Source of the DNA: Candidatus Hydrogenedentes bacterium ADurb.Bin170
Lineage (GTDB): Bacteria; Hydrogenedentota; Hydrogenedentia; Hydrogenedentales; CAITNO01
Direction: 5' to 3'
DNA length: 64,000 nt
NCBI GenBank assembly: GCA_002070275.1
Contig: MWCY01000001.1
Span: 1 to 64,000, forward strand
Below the pieces are notes generated by a model that saw nothing but the letters and a program-made list of their open reading frames with translations, was not told the DNA's origin and did no database searches. Position 1 is the stretch's first letter. Each line of letters begins with the position of its first letter. Below are positions 27,889 to 36,838 of this stretch, one piece after another. Made by a program: the position numbers and the translations under genes.

Positions 27889-28749
27889 ATGAAAAAGCAA
27901 AGTGCGGAACAGATAGGCGTGTGCAGCTGGTCACTTCAGGCGACAGGCCCCGAAGATCTGGCGGAAAAAGTGAATGCCCTGGGGCTGAAAAAAGTACAGA
28001 TGGGTCTTACGCCGCATCGGGGCGACGTCGGAGTGTGGGACAATGTTCAGGAAATTCTGGCGGCTTCCGGTATTTCCATTGTCTCCGGCATGTACTCCAC
28101 GGTAGGAGAGGATTACACGACGCCTGCAACCATTCAGGTGACCGGAGGTGTGGTGCCGGATCAGCATTGGGAAGAGAATCAGGAGCTGGCAAAAGTGACA
28201 GCGGCTCTTGCTGAAAAGATGGGACTGACCTCCGCCAATGCCCACGCCGGCTTCCTGCCTCATGATAAAAATGATCCGGCTTATGACAAGCTGTGCGGCA
28301 GAGTGGAAACGCTTGCCAAAATTTTCAAAACTCATGGTGTGACGCTCATGATGGAAACAGGGCAGGAGAGTGCCGAATCGCTCCTGGCTTTTCTTGAGGA
28401 GATGAAAAAACGGGGCGTTGATAATGTGTCGGTGAATTTTGACCCTGCCAACATGATCCTTTACGATATGGATGAACCGATAGAAGCCCTGCGCCGCCTC
28501 GTGCCCTATGTGCAGCAGGTGCATGTGAAAGATGCCCGCCGTACGAAAGTGAAAGGCGACTGGGGCGAGGAAGTTGTCGTTGGTACCGGCGAAGTCGACT
28601 GGGTGGAGTTTGTACGCATTCTGGCAGAAGCGGGCTTCACAGGGGACTACATTTTCGAACGTGAAGCCGGAGCGGATCGTGTGGGAGATATTGCCAAAGG
28701 CATTGAGCATCTTAAAAAAGCGATGGATGAAGTGTCCCTGGCTTTTTAA
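27889..28749 (+). CDS. sugar phosphate isomerase/epimerase-like TIM barrel
   Basis: A 286-residue xylose-isomerase-like protein with no signal peptide, so cytoplasmic. Metal-site motifs: METGQESAES (Glu), SVNFDPANMILY (Asp), VQQVHVKDA (His/Asp) and the final GEVDWVEFVRIL, EREAG. These match the AP_endonuc_2 fold, whose members isomerise, epimerise or lyse sugars. GGAGG lies about 10 nt upstream of the ATG. The Gfo/Idh/MocA gene starts 36 nt downstream, so the pair probably act in one pathway: oxidation to a keto-sugar and its rearrangement. Confidence 0.85.
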   Translation: MKKQSAEQIGVCSWSLQATGPEDLAEKVNALGLKKVQMGLTPHRGDVGVWDNVQEILAASGISIVSGMYSTVGEDYTTPATIQVTGGVVPDQHWEENQELAKVTAALAEKMGLTSANAHAGFLPHDKNDPAYDKLCGRVETLAKIFKTHGVTLMMETGQESAESLLAFLEEMKKRGVDNVSVNFDPANMILYDMDEPIEALRRLVPYVQQVHVKDARRTKVKGDWGEEVVVGTGEVDWVEFVRILAEAGFTGDYIFEREAGADRVGDIAKGIEHLKKAMDEVSLAF

Positions 28750-28785
28750 TAAAACAAAGCAGAAATATTCTGAAGGAATTCATTG

Positions 28786-30120
28786 ATGAGTATCACTAGA
28801 CGTAGATTTCTGACGCAGCTCTCTGTGCTGGGTGCTGCTCCGTTTGTTCTTCCATCCCGGATATGGTCAGCGGCGCACAAGCCCAATGACCGGATCAATA
28901 TTGCCGTGATCGGTGCCGGAAAGCAGGGGCGCTATCTGCTCGAAGCGTTTATGAACCATAAACGCGCCCGTGTCGTGGCTGTTTGTGATGTGGATACGAC
29001 GCGGCGGCTGGACATCCAGCGGATGGTGAATGAGTTTTACACCGGACATCCGGAGGCAGGTTCCCCCGATTGTGCCGCTTACAACGACTTTCGGGCCGTT
29101 ATCAACAGGCGTGATATTGATGCTGTCTGCGTGACCACTCCGGATCATTGGCATGCCTATATTGCCATTGCCGCCATGCGCTCCGGCAAGGACGTATATT
29201 GCGAGAAGCCTCTTGCTCATAATGTCCATGAGATCAAAGAAATGATGAAGACCGTTGCTCTGACCGGTCGCGTTCTGCAGACGGGTTCCATGCAGCGCTC
29301 CATGAAAGAATTTCGTATTGCCTGCGAACTGGTGCGAAACGGCATGATTGGAAAAATCAGTCGGGTGGAATGCAGTTTCGGTGGACCGGCAGTTCTCTGT
29401 GATCTTCCGGAAGAAACACTGGAACCCGGTCTCGACTGGGATATGTGGCTTGGTCCGGCGCCCTTGCGCCCCTACAGTTCCGTGCTCAGTCCCCGGGGCA
29501 TTCACAAACATTTCCCGGACTGGCGCGAGTATAGAGAATATGGCGGCGGCATGGTGACCGACTGGGGCGCTCATCATATGGATATTGCTCAGTGGGGGCT
29601 TGATATGGATAAAAGCGGTCCGGTTGAGATCATTCCGCCGGACAATCCCGAAGCTGTAGATGGCGGTATCCTCATTTATGACAATGGTATCCGTGTGATT
29701 CATCAAAAAGGCTTTGGCGTGCATTTCTACGGAAGCGATGGCGAAGTGAAAGTGAACCGGGGTAAATTTGAGTTCTGGCTGCAGGGCAAAAAGATCGCCG
29801 GATTCGCAGGGAAGGGTGACGAAGGATCGCTGGGTGCTGCACTTTCAAAGGTAGAAGAAGAATTCCTGAAAGATCCCAAAATTAAACTGTATGTCAGTGT
29901 GGATCATGTCCGGAATTTCCTGGACTGTATGGAATCCCGCAAAAAGCCCATCACCGATGTGGAAGTGGGCGGACGCAGTGCCACGGTGTGCCACCTTCTT
30001 AATCAGGCGTATTACCACAGGCAAGTACTGAAATGGAGCCCCAGGAGAATGCAGTTTGCCCGTGGCGGCGGAGATGAAGCCTGGGTGACCCGGGAGTTCA
30101 GAAGTCCCTGGGTGGTCTGA
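28786..30120 (+). CDS. Tat-exported Gfo/Idh/MocA family oxidoreductase
   Basis: 444 residues from the ATG at 28786; a TTG at 28783 is in frame but AAGGAA fits the ATG. The twin-arginine signal SITRRRFLT and hydrophobic stretch predict export as a folded, cofactor-loaded protein. The Rossmann loop is IAVIGAGKQGR and the family EKP motif is CEKPLAHN. The C-terminal domain has GGGMVTDWGAHHMDIAQWG with the catalytic-type histidines. Members with Tat signals retain NAD(P) tightly. Likely role: sugar oxidation or a hydride-cycling reaction outside the cytoplasm. Confidence 0.9.
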   Translation: MSITRRRFLTQLSVLGAAPFVLPSRIWSAAHKPNDRINIAVIGAGKQGRYLLEAFMNHKRARVVAVCDVDTTRRLDIQRMVNEFYTGHPEAGSPDCAAYNDFRAVINRRDIDAVCVTTPDHWHAYIAIAAMRSGKDVYCEKPLAHNVHEIKEMMKTVALTGRVLQTGSMQRSMKEFRIACELVRNGMIGKISRVECSFGGPAVLCDLPEETLEPGLDWDMWLGPAPLRPYSSVLSPRGIHKHFPDWREYREYGGGMVTDWGAHHMDIAQWGLDMDKSGPVEIIPPDNPEAVDGGILIYDNGIRVIHQKGFGVHFYGSDGEVKVNRGKFEFWLQGKKIAGFAGKGDEGSLGAALSKVEEEFLKDPKIKLYVSVDHVRNFLDCMESRKKPITDVEVGGRSATVCHLLNQAYYHRQVLKWSPRRMQFARGGGDEAWVTREFRSPWVV

Positions 30121-30146
30121 TCGTTTTTATTGCGGGTCAAAAACTG

Positions 30147-30187
30147 ACTGCGGTGTGTCTGTGCGACATGCCGCAGTTTTCTTTTTT
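30147..30187 (+). terminator. rho-independent terminator after the Gfo gene
   Basis: ACTGCGG (30147-30153) pairs with CCGCAGT (30171-30177), with an 17-nt loop, followed by TTTTCTTTTTT. It closes the plus-strand TIM-barrel/Gfo unit. Confidence 0.75.
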
Positions 30188-30211
30188 GGAGGAAGTGCCG
30201 CAAAAGGCAGA

Positions 30212-30793
30212 TCAGGAAGGCTGCTCCTGCTGCTTCCTTTTTCGTTGCGCGATGAACGCATTGACGATGGCGGTGCGAACCTGCCCGCCCATAGGACTGC
30301 CCGTATAACCGTCCAAAACTTTCAGATCAATTTTAGAGCCGCGCCGGTAATAATATACCCATACAGGGGCGTAGTAAAGCAGCGAATCTTCCGTTTTACC
30401 GATGAGAGGTTTCGAACCGCGCCGCCGGAGAAAGTAACGAAGGAGACCATGCCTTCCTTTTTTATCCGCTTCATCCGGAGAGAGGATTACTGGAAGGCAT
30501 TCGCCTTTTTCTTCACGTTCTTCCAGAATGTCAACACGCTCAAACAGCGCAAAGCCCCCGAAGTTTGCATCTACAGAAACCCAGCCCTGGCTTTGTATTT
30601 CCCCGAGAGAGAGAGCAAAGCGGACGGCATAGGCAGGAAGCCAGAGCAATTCTACGGAAGCAGGCAGTCCGTCTGTACCCATTTTGGCGGGACGCCTGCG
30701 GATGAGACCATAGAGATTCCTGATCCCGGTGCGATAAAACAGACGGCGCGCTTCATCCCGGGGGATACGCAGCGGAAGGAAAAGACCGGTCAC
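30212..30793 (-). CDS. unknown protein with a duplicated module, SSS-operon gene 4
   Basis: A 193-residue protein, GTG start, 6 nt after the stop of the 101-residue gene. I do not know its family. It contains two similar modules: LLWLPAYAVRFALSLG followed by WVSVDANFG, and LLYYAPVWVYYYRRG followed by LKVLDGYTG. The pattern (L-W/Y-x-P-x-aromatic, then V-D-x-x-x-G) resembles the repeat seen in some membrane-associated zinc-ribbon and PepSY-like proteins. The ends are strongly basic (QRKRKQQEQPS). No obvious membrane helix. It closes the symporter operon. Confidence 0.6.
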   Translation of the reverse strand: MTGLFLPLRIPRDEARRLFYRTGIRNLYGLIRRRPAKMGTDGLPASVELLWLPAYAVRFALSLGEIQSQGWVSVDANFGGFALFERVDILEEREEKGECLPVILSPDEADKKGRHGLLRYFLRRRGSKPLIGKTEDSLLYYAPVWVYYYRRGSKIDLKVLDGYTGSPMGGQVRTAIVNAFIAQRKRKQQEQPS

Positions 30794-30799
30794 AACAGA

Positions 30800-31105
30800 T
30801 TATCTGCGTGTGGCTTGCTTGAACTGGCGCCAGCCGTACGCGACCCAGCCTCCGCCGATACTCAGCAGGGTTAGTCCGCACACAGCATTAACAGTTGCGG
30901 CACGCACATTCCCTTCAATCCCCAATGTGCCCAGCAGAACAGGAATTCCCAGCGCAAAAAGGAAAAGCCCCACTGCAATATTGGTTTCCCCGTCCCGCTT
31001 TTTCATACATTTAGGATCATCGGCAGGCGCTGTCCCTTCGCAGCTACAACAGGTGTCTTTGCTTACTTTCGCATCAGATTCAATAGTGTCCGGTGTGTTG
31101 TTCAT
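30800..31105 (-). CDS. small membrane protein with Cys cluster, SSS-operon gene 3
   Basis: A 101-residue protein with two predicted membrane helices (IAVGLFLFALGIPVLLGTLG and VNAVCGLTLLSIGGGWVAYG). The N-terminal hydrophilic part holds four cysteines in CCSC and a later PKC, which could bind a metal or be redox active. GGGAATT lies just upstream of the ATG. It is 9 nt after the 94-residue gene, consistent with one transcript. No family recognised. Confidence 0.6.
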   Translation of the reverse strand: MNNTPDTIESDAKVSKDTCCSCEGTAPADDPKCMKKRDGETNIAVGLFLFALGIPVLLGTLGIEGNVRAATVNAVCGLTLLSIGGGWVAYGWRQFKQATRR

Positions 31106-31114
31106 ATCAATTCC

Positions 31115-31399
31115 CTATCTGAAATACCAGTAAACAAAAACGTGGGGGAGCATGGAAACGACAGTCCACAGGCGGAGATCTGTCCAGATGGATTTATTGG
31201 GCCGCCCTTCATTCACATAAGATTCCTTGAGAATAACACCGACCCAGATCATGGTACCCACAAAGAATGACATGGCGGCGATAGTTGCCCAGGGTTTGTA
31301 AATAGGTGCTAGCAGATGGTTGATGGGGTGGAAAATTTTGCTTAAGATCGGATAAAAAATAATGGCGCAGTATTTTTGCAGCAGCGTTTCTAAATGCAT
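31115..31399 (-). CDS. small two-helix membrane protein, SSS-operon gene 2
   Basis: A 94-residue protein whose start overlaps the symporter stop by 1 nt (TGATG). Two hydrophobic segments are visible: IAAMSFFVGTMIWVGVIL and, at the end, LWTVVSMLPHVFVYWYF. In SGLT-type symporters of related length a last membrane helix follows an LxGLTWG-type sequence. Here that sequence ends the symporter polypeptide, so this small protein may supply the missing helix or act as an accessory subunit. That role is inferred. Confidence 0.65.
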   Translation of the reverse strand: MHLETLLQKYCAIIFYPILSKIFHPINHLLAPIYKPWATIAAMSFFVGTMIWVGVILKESYVNEGRPNKSIWTDLRLWTVVSMLPHVFVYWYFR

Positions 31400-32961
31400 C
31401 AGGAATTCCTTTCCTCAAGGGCGGCTTGCGCTTCGGAGCTGTGAACCACAGAACCCCAGGTAAGACCTCTGAGTTTTTCTTCCGGTTCAGCCGGGGTAAG
31501 CAGGCTGACCACAACCGTTACGACAAGGGAAAAGACAAATGACCACCAGGCAACAAAGAGGAAAGGTTCACTCGAAGTGAAAAGCCCGGGGGTGTAATTA
31601 AGAATAAAGCAGAAGATTACGCCCAATGCCAGCCCGGCAAGACCGCCCCACTGGGTTGCCCGGGGCCAGGTGATGCCAAGCAGAAGAATCGCAAGGGTCG
31701 GTCCCTGAAACATGCTCAGAATTGTTTGGGTGAAAACGTAAATGCTTTCCCGGTCGGCAATGGGCTTTGCCAGAATCGCCGTCGTGATGATCAGAAAAGC
31801 GGTAAAGCCACGCCCCATGTTAAGCGCGCCTTTCTCGCTCAGCGGCTTGCACTTGAAAAGTCGCAGCCCCTGACCCCAGATATCGGTGATAAAGATCGTG
31901 CTTGCCGAGTTCAATGTTCCGGAGATGCTCGACATAAGCGCTGCAAAAAGGGCGGCAAACATGAGTCCGCGCAGTCCTGTCGGAAGGAGCAGACGGATCA
32001 TTTCAGGTACGGCGCGGTCGGCTTCTTCAACGGGAAGGTGCGGAACCAGAATCAATGCACACAGACCGGGAAGTGCCACCATCAGCGGAATCATGGATTT
32101 CAGAAATCCGCCCAGAAGCATACCGCCTTTCGCATCCCACTCTGTCCGGGCACCGAGGGTACGCTGAACAATGACCTGATTTCCGCTCATGTATGCTATG
32201 GCAAGAACAATTCCCAGACCGAAGATTATGCCAGTCCAGGGGAAGGGACCTGTCGTGTCGTGCTCAAGCAGAAGGGTGAAATGCTGCTGGAATTCCGGGC
32301 CCTTTGCCAGTACCTGTTCACGCAGTGCGCTCCAGCCGCCGACTTCCCAAAGTGACAGGGCGAGAAGTCCGAAACCGCCAACATACATAACGACCAGCTG
32401 AACTACGTCGGTAAACACGACTGCCGTAAGTCCGCCGGAAAACGTGTACAGACCGGTGACGATTGCCATCAGCCATACCGACCACTTGGCGTTCCACCCA
32501 AGAACGGTATGCATTAGCTTGTCTGCTGTAACCCACAGCATGATGGCGAGCATAAGGAAAAGCACCACCGCCCAGATAGCAGCGTTCAGGAACTGTACTC
32601 CGGCATTGTAGCGGCGTCCCAGAAACTCGGGGATCGTGAAGACACCGGTACGCCAGAAATAAGGCACAAAGACAAAGGCGGCAAAGACCATGGCGGGCAT
32701 GGAGCCCATCCAGTCGAAGTTGGCGGCCGATACACCATGCCGGAAAGTTGCACCGGCAACAGCGACAAAGTCTGTGGCACCGATATCACTGACAACGATG
32801 GAGAAGCCGATTGCCCAGAAGGGCAATGCCTTGCCGGAGATGAAAAAGTCTTCCGCATTACCGATATAGCGTGTGCAGAAGAGACCCAGGAGGAGCGTGC
32901 CGAGCATATAGACAAAAATAATGGAAACGTCTATATTGCTCAGTCCGATGATGTTTTCCAT
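31399..32961 (-). CDS. sodium:solute symporter (SSS/SGLT family)
   Basis: 520 residues from the ATG at 32961 (site GGAAGG); the frame stays open to 33099 but this adds a non-membrane extension. About 13 membrane helices are visible. Family signatures: FFISGKALPFWAIGFSIVVSDIGATDFVAVAG near helix 1-2, GFGLLALSLWEVGGW, and GLRGLMFAALFAALMSSISGTLNS. It imports a solute, probably a sugar or sugar acid, with sodium. It is the first gene of a four-gene minus-strand operon and lies between two Gfo/Idh/MocA genes. The C-terminus lacks the final helix seen in longer relatives. Confidence 0.92.
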   Translation of the reverse strand: MENIIGLSNIDVSIIFVYMLGTLLLGLFCTRYIGNAEDFFISGKALPFWAIGFSIVVSDIGATDFVAVAGATFRHGVSAANFDWMGSMPAMVFAAFVFVPYFWRTGVFTIPEFLGRRYNAGVQFLNAAIWAVVLFLMLAIMLWVTADKLMHTVLGWNAKWSVWLMAIVTGLYTFSGGLTAVVFTDVVQLVVMYVGGFGLLALSLWEVGGWSALREQVLAKGPEFQQHFTLLLEHDTTGPFPWTGIIFGLGIVLAIAYMSGNQVIVQRTLGARTEWDAKGGMLLGGFLKSMIPLMVALPGLCALILVPHLPVEEADRAVPEMIRLLLPTGLRGLMFAALFAALMSSISGTLNSASTIFITDIWGQGLRLFKCKPLSEKGALNMGRGFTAFLIITTAILAKPIADRESIYVFTQTILSMFQGPTLAILLLGITWPRATQWGGLAGLALGVIFCFILNYTPGLFTSSEPFLFVAWWSFVFSLVVTVVVSLLTPAEPEEKLRGLTWGSVVHSSEAQAALEERNS

Positions 32962-33116
32962 AATACCTTCCACTTCCTGAACGAAGAAACACAAAACAGA
33001 AAAAACAGGGCAAAGCGCCCAAAGCGGTATTATTGCACAAGACCGGGAGTCATTCAAAACCCCGAAAAATGAAATGTTTTTCTTTTTTGCCCCCTCCATG
33101 AAATCTCCAGGTGGGA

Positions 33117-33178
33117 GACAAACGAATCGCCCCCTTTTCGGGGTTGTCTTGAATTAGCCACCCTTTTTTAACTATTGT
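33117..33178 (+). promoter_or_regulatory. divergent control region with dyad and promoter
   Basis: A dyad (AGACAA at 33116-33121 with TTGTCT at 33144-33149, and CCCC/GGGG inside) sits between symporter and second Gfo gene. TTGAAT (33149-33154) and TATTGT (33173-33178), 18 nt apart, are a candidate plus-strand promoter. The dyad could be a regulator site or terminator relic. Confidence 0.3.
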
Positions 33179-33259
33179 GAAGTCTTTTAGAGATAGACCA
33201 CGGGGCAGGGTCGCCCCTGTTACGTCAGAATGCCTACGGGCGTATGGAAAGAGTTTTTA

Positions 33260-34594
33260 ATGAGCAGGAAAATATCACGTCGGTCTTTTATCACCCGCAG
33301 TGCCGCTTGTGCGGTGGCAGTTCCGTTAATCCTGAGCAGAAAAACGCCTGCCTCCGCTTCCACGCAAGTACTCAATCATGCCGCCATCGGTGTGACGGGG
33401 CAGGGCACTTCTGATCTGGAACAGATTTTTTCAAGCGGCAAAGTACATGTCCGGGCATTATGTGATATTGATGCGAACAACCTGGAAAAAGCTGCCGTCC
33501 GCTATCCGGGTGCAAAGCTTTATCGCGACTGGCGCGAAATGCTGGCAAAAGAAGGGGAGTATCTTGATTCCATCAATATTGCCACCCCGGATCATATTCA
33601 TGCTCCGAGCGCTATGGCTGCCATCCGCAAGAAGCTGCATGTCTTCTGTGAAAAGCCTCTGACTCATGAGGTTTATGAAGCCCGGCGCCTTACGGAAGCG
33701 GCCAAGGAATACGGTGTTGCCACTCAGATGGGCATTCAGATTCATTCTCACGACTATTACCGCACTGCTGTTCACTGGGTGAAAGAAGGTGCCATCGGTA
33801 AAGTGAAAAACTGGTATTCCTGGTCCGCTGCCGTGTATACGACGGACGATAAGAAACGGCCCGCCCACAGAGATCCCGTGCCAGCCCATGTGGATTGGGA
33901 TCTCTGGGTTGGCGTTGCGCCCATGCGCCCTTATGTCCGTGAGGTATACCATCCTTTCTACTGGCGCTGCTGGCGCGATTTCGGCGGCGGTGCCACCGGT
34001 GATTTCGGCTGCCATATTTTTGATCCTGTATTCACGGCCCTCAACATTGGTGCACCGCTCACTATTGAATGTGATGCGGAATGCTATTCCGAAGAAGTGT
34101 ATCCGGCCTGGACGATCGCCAACTATCTTTTCAACGGCTCCGATCTGACCGTGGGGAAAACGATAGAAGCGGTCTGGATGGATGGTGGAAAGATGCCTGA
34201 AAAATCAGTCTCTCCCCATTTGTCGGAAGCGTATCAGCTTCCGAAGAGCGGTTCTCTGCTGATTGGTGAAGAAGGCAGTCTGGTTATTCCGCATGTAGGG
34301 CCGCCGAAACTTTTCCCTGAAGAAAAATTCGCAAATTATCCCGCGCCCGAACTGGAACCGATGAACCACTACCATGATTTTGTGGAGGCGGCTCTGGGCA
34401 ACCGGACGGCAGGTGCCCATTTCGGTTTTTCCGGACCCATGACCGAAGCAGTCCTTCTGGCGAACATTGCCAATCGCTTTATCGGCGAAAAACTGGAGTG
34501 GGATGCAGGTGCACTGAAATTCACAAACAATAAAAAAGCCAACCGGTACGTCAAGCGGCGTTATCGCACCGGATGGCATGTAAAAGGGCTGTAA
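33260..34594 (+). CDS. Tat-exported Gfo/Idh/MocA family oxidoreductase (second copy)
   Basis: 444 residues from the ATG at 33260, with GGAAAGAG upstream; the frame to 33230 is not supported. The Tat signal is KISRRSFITRS. Unlike the first copy, the N-terminal strand reads HAAIGVTGQGTSDLEQI, a variant of the usual GxGxxG loop. EKP motif: CEKPLTHE. The second domain has DFGGGATGDFGCHIFDP, where the usual HxxD pair is represented by CHIFD. The SGNH hydrolase gene starts 6 nt downstream, so both probably act on the same glycan outside the cytoplasm. Confidence 0.88.
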   Translation: MSRKISRRSFITRSAACAVAVPLILSRKTPASASTQVLNHAAIGVTGQGTSDLEQIFSSGKVHVRALCDIDANNLEKAAVRYPGAKLYRDWREMLAKEGEYLDSINIATPDHIHAPSAMAAIRKKLHVFCEKPLTHEVYEARRLTEAAKEYGVATQMGIQIHSHDYYRTAVHWVKEGAIGKVKNWYSWSAAVYTTDDKKRPAHRDPVPAHVDWDLWVGVAPMRPYVREVYHPFYWRCWRDFGGGATGDFGCHIFDPVFTALNIGAPLTIECDAECYSEEVYPAWTIANYLFNGSDLTVGKTIEAVWMDGGKMPEKSVSPHLSEAYQLPKSGSLLIGEEGSLVIPHVGPPKLFPEEKFANYPAPELEPMNHYHDFVEAALGNRTAGAHFGFSGPMTEAVLLANIANRFIGEKLEWDAGALKFTNNKKANRYVKRRYRTGWHVKGL

Positions 34595-34600
34595 AAGTTA

Positions 34601-35773
34601 ATGACAAGGAAAATGAGCCTCATGAACAGATATACAGCGGTACAGTCGCTGCTGATTCTTTTTGCAATCGCTCTGCTGATTTCCCCTCCGGTTATTTTTG
34701 CAGAATCCATCGAAAAACTTGACCCCAATATGGCAGTGGCCGATCCCGACGGAGAATGGATCTGGTACGATGCACTGCTCCTGGGCATTGAAGGGAAGGT
34801 CTGGGGAGAGACAGAAAAACCTTACGACCGTCTTCCTGCAAAAGCGGAAGGGGTTGTAACCGATTCTGTATGGAAGTTAAGCAAACATTCTGCCGGAATG
34901 GCGGTGCATTTTGTGAGCGATGCGGAGAAGATTTCAGCCAAATGGGAAGTGACCAACGACAATCTTGCCATGCCCCATATGCCTGCCACCGGTGTGAGCG
35001 GTCTGGATCTGTATGTGCGTCTGGATAAAGGATGGCACTGGATCGGAAACGGGCGTCCTTCTCAAAAAGAAACGCAGGCAGTGCTCGCTTCCGGGATTCC
35101 TGCGGGCAGTCATGAATATCTTCTGTATCTGCCTCTTTATAACGGCACCGCCTCGCTTGCGATCGGTGTGCCCAAAGAAGCCTCTCTTGCCAAAGCACCC
35201 GCGCGACCTGAAGGGAAACAGAAACCGCTGGTGTTTTACGGCACCTCCATTACCCATGGCGGTTGTGCCTCCCGGCCCGGCATGGCGTACCCGGCTATTC
35301 TCGGCAGACGTTTTGACAGACCTGTGGTTAACCTCGGTTTTTCCGGCAATGGGAAAATGGAAGCCGCCATGGGCGAGCTGCTGCAGGAAATTGACGCTGC
35401 CGCTTATATTCTGGATTGTATCCCGAACATGACGCCGGAGCTGATTGCGGAGCGGGTTGTTCCGTTGGTAAAGGCATTGCGTGCCGCAAGGCCGGGCATT
35501 CCCATTCTGCTGGTTGAAAATATCCAGTACCAGAGCGGCGCTTTTCTGGAGGCGTCCCGCATTGCTTATGAAGAAAAGAACGAGGCACTTCAGGAAAGTT
35601 ACGGTACGCTGCTGGGCAGCGAGTATATCAGCGATCTTTATTACCTTCCCGGCGACACCCTTCTCGGATCGGACGGCGAGGCGACGGTAGACGGTGTGCA
35701 TCCCACCGATCTTGGATTCCAGCGGATGGCGGATGCATTTGAGCCTGTTCTGAAGTCCTTCCTTTCTGAATAA
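34601..35773 (+). CDS. exported SGNH/GDSL hydrolase
   Basis: A 390-residue protein with a signal peptide (hydrophobic about 15-34; start could be 34601, 34613 or 34622). A beta-sandwich N-terminal domain runs to about 200. The SGNH core has the catalytic serine in FYGTSITHGG (S216), NLGFSGNGKM (Gly block II), LDCIPNM (Asn block III) and DGVHPTDLGF (Asp/His block V). Such proteins remove acyl groups, often acetate, from polysaccharides. It follows the second Gfo gene by 6 nt and probably deacetylates the same substrate. Confidence 0.9.
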   Translation: MTRKMSLMNRYTAVQSLLILFAIALLISPPVIFAESIEKLDPNMAVADPDGEWIWYDALLLGIEGKVWGETEKPYDRLPAKAEGVVTDSVWKLSKHSAGMAVHFVSDAEKISAKWEVTNDNLAMPHMPATGVSGLDLYVRLDKGWHWIGNGRPSQKETQAVLASGIPAGSHEYLLYLPLYNGTASLAIGVPKEASLAKAPARPEGKQKPLVFYGTSITHGGCASRPGMAYPAILGRRFDRPVVNLGFSGNGKMEAAMGELLQEIDAAAYILDCIPNMTPELIAERVVPLVKALRAARPGIPILLVENIQYQSGAFLEASRIAYEEKNEALQESYGTLLGSEYISDLYYLPGDTLLGSDGEATVDGVHPTDLGFQRMADAFEPVLKSFLSE

Positions 35774-35785
35774 GGGCGCCGCGAT

Positions 35786-36754
35786 TTATTCTGCAGAAAA
35801 TGCCTGCTGTGCCACCCGGACGGCGTCAATGCCTTTCTGGGTGGTGTAGTAGGCATCTTCAGTCATCCAGGCATCAATCATGATCCAACCTTTATACCCG
35901 CCTTCATGCAGCAGATGAAGAGAAGCCTGAATGTCGCAGTGCCCTTCACCGCAGGGCAGATGGGTTGATGTGCCGTTAAACTGGGTGCCGTCCGTGTCCG
36001 TCAGATGGACATGCCCGATATGCTGCACGCCAAGCCGTTTCAGCATATCCTCAGGCTTTCCCTTGCTTCCGGACATGACATCAAAGTGGCTGGGATCATA
36101 GTTGGTTCTGCAGGCAGGATGATCCGCCGCCTCCAGAATTCCGATCAGATGCTCATAGGTATTGAAAAGGAAAGGCGGTTCAATCTCAAAAGACATATGC
36201 ATGCCCAGATCTGCACAGATCTTTGATGCTTCCCGGTAACTGCTGCCCAAATGTTTAATCGCCTCATCCACAGTCTTATTTCCCTCAAGACCGCCGCCCG
36301 GCCAATGGCCGATGAAGTCACCTCCCAGGGCTTTGCAAAGAGTAGCCAGCCTCCGGAAACGTGCCAGCCATTCCCGGCGTGCTTCTGCACTGGAAGCATA
36401 GGAGTCTGCCCCGCCTGTCTGCATCGTATAGATCTGCAGGCCGTACTGGTTATAGAGCCGGCGCAATGCGGCGACCCGTTTCTCTTCCTCATAATCCGGA
36501 TAACCGCCCATGGGCCAGCCTTCAACCAACTCGACACCATTAAAGCCCGCCTGTGCAGCATAATCCAGTATTTCCCAAAGCGGATAGGTCTTTTTAAAAT
36601 GGTCGCCTGACGACATGAATCCGTTCAGCCCGACACCGCATTTCCACGGCGCATCTGCAGATGCAGCTGCTGCGGTAAGGGGAGAAGATTTTGCCAGAAC
36701 GACAGCACCGGCAAGAAGGCTTCCGGCAAGAAAATGTCTGCGTGACGACTGCAT
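35786..36754 (-). CDS. Tat-exported sugar phosphate isomerase/epimerase-like TIM barrel
   Basis: 322 residues from the ATG at 36754 with GAGAGGAAA upstream; the longer frame to 36802 lacks a site and would put the Tat motif inside. Signal: SSRRHFLAG. AP_endonuc_2 fold: VELVEG, FIGHWPGGG, SFEIEPPF, TNYDPSHF, HVHLTDTDG. Metal residues Glu, Asp and His are present. A Tat signal on such an isomerase indicates periplasmic action. It converges with the SGNH gene and belongs to the same island. Confidence 0.85.
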   Translation of the reverse strand: MQSSRRHFLAGSLLAGAVVLAKSSPLTAAAASADAPWKCGVGLNGFMSSGDHFKKTYPLWEILDYAAQAGFNGVELVEGWPMGGYPDYEEEKRVAALRRLYNQYGLQIYTMQTGGADSYASSAEARREWLARFRRLATLCKALGGDFIGHWPGGGLEGNKTVDEAIKHLGSSYREASKICADLGMHMSFEIEPPFLFNTYEHLIGILEAADHPACRTNYDPSHFDVMSGSKGKPEDMLKRLGVQHIGHVHLTDTDGTQFNGTSTHLPCGEGHCDIQASLHLLHEGGYKGWIMIDAWMTEDAYYTTQKGIDAVRVAQQAFSAE

Positions 36755-36838
36755 TGCGATTTCCTCTCGAGGTAAAGGGGTCAGTAAAAGGATTCTGCAC
36801 AAGCGTGCTGGTTTCTGTCTATTATGCCTGCCTGCCGC

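Noticed and set aside
32962-33099. Extended N-terminus of the symporter
   Set aside because: The sequence has no membrane helix in the family position and the ATG at 32961 has a good site.
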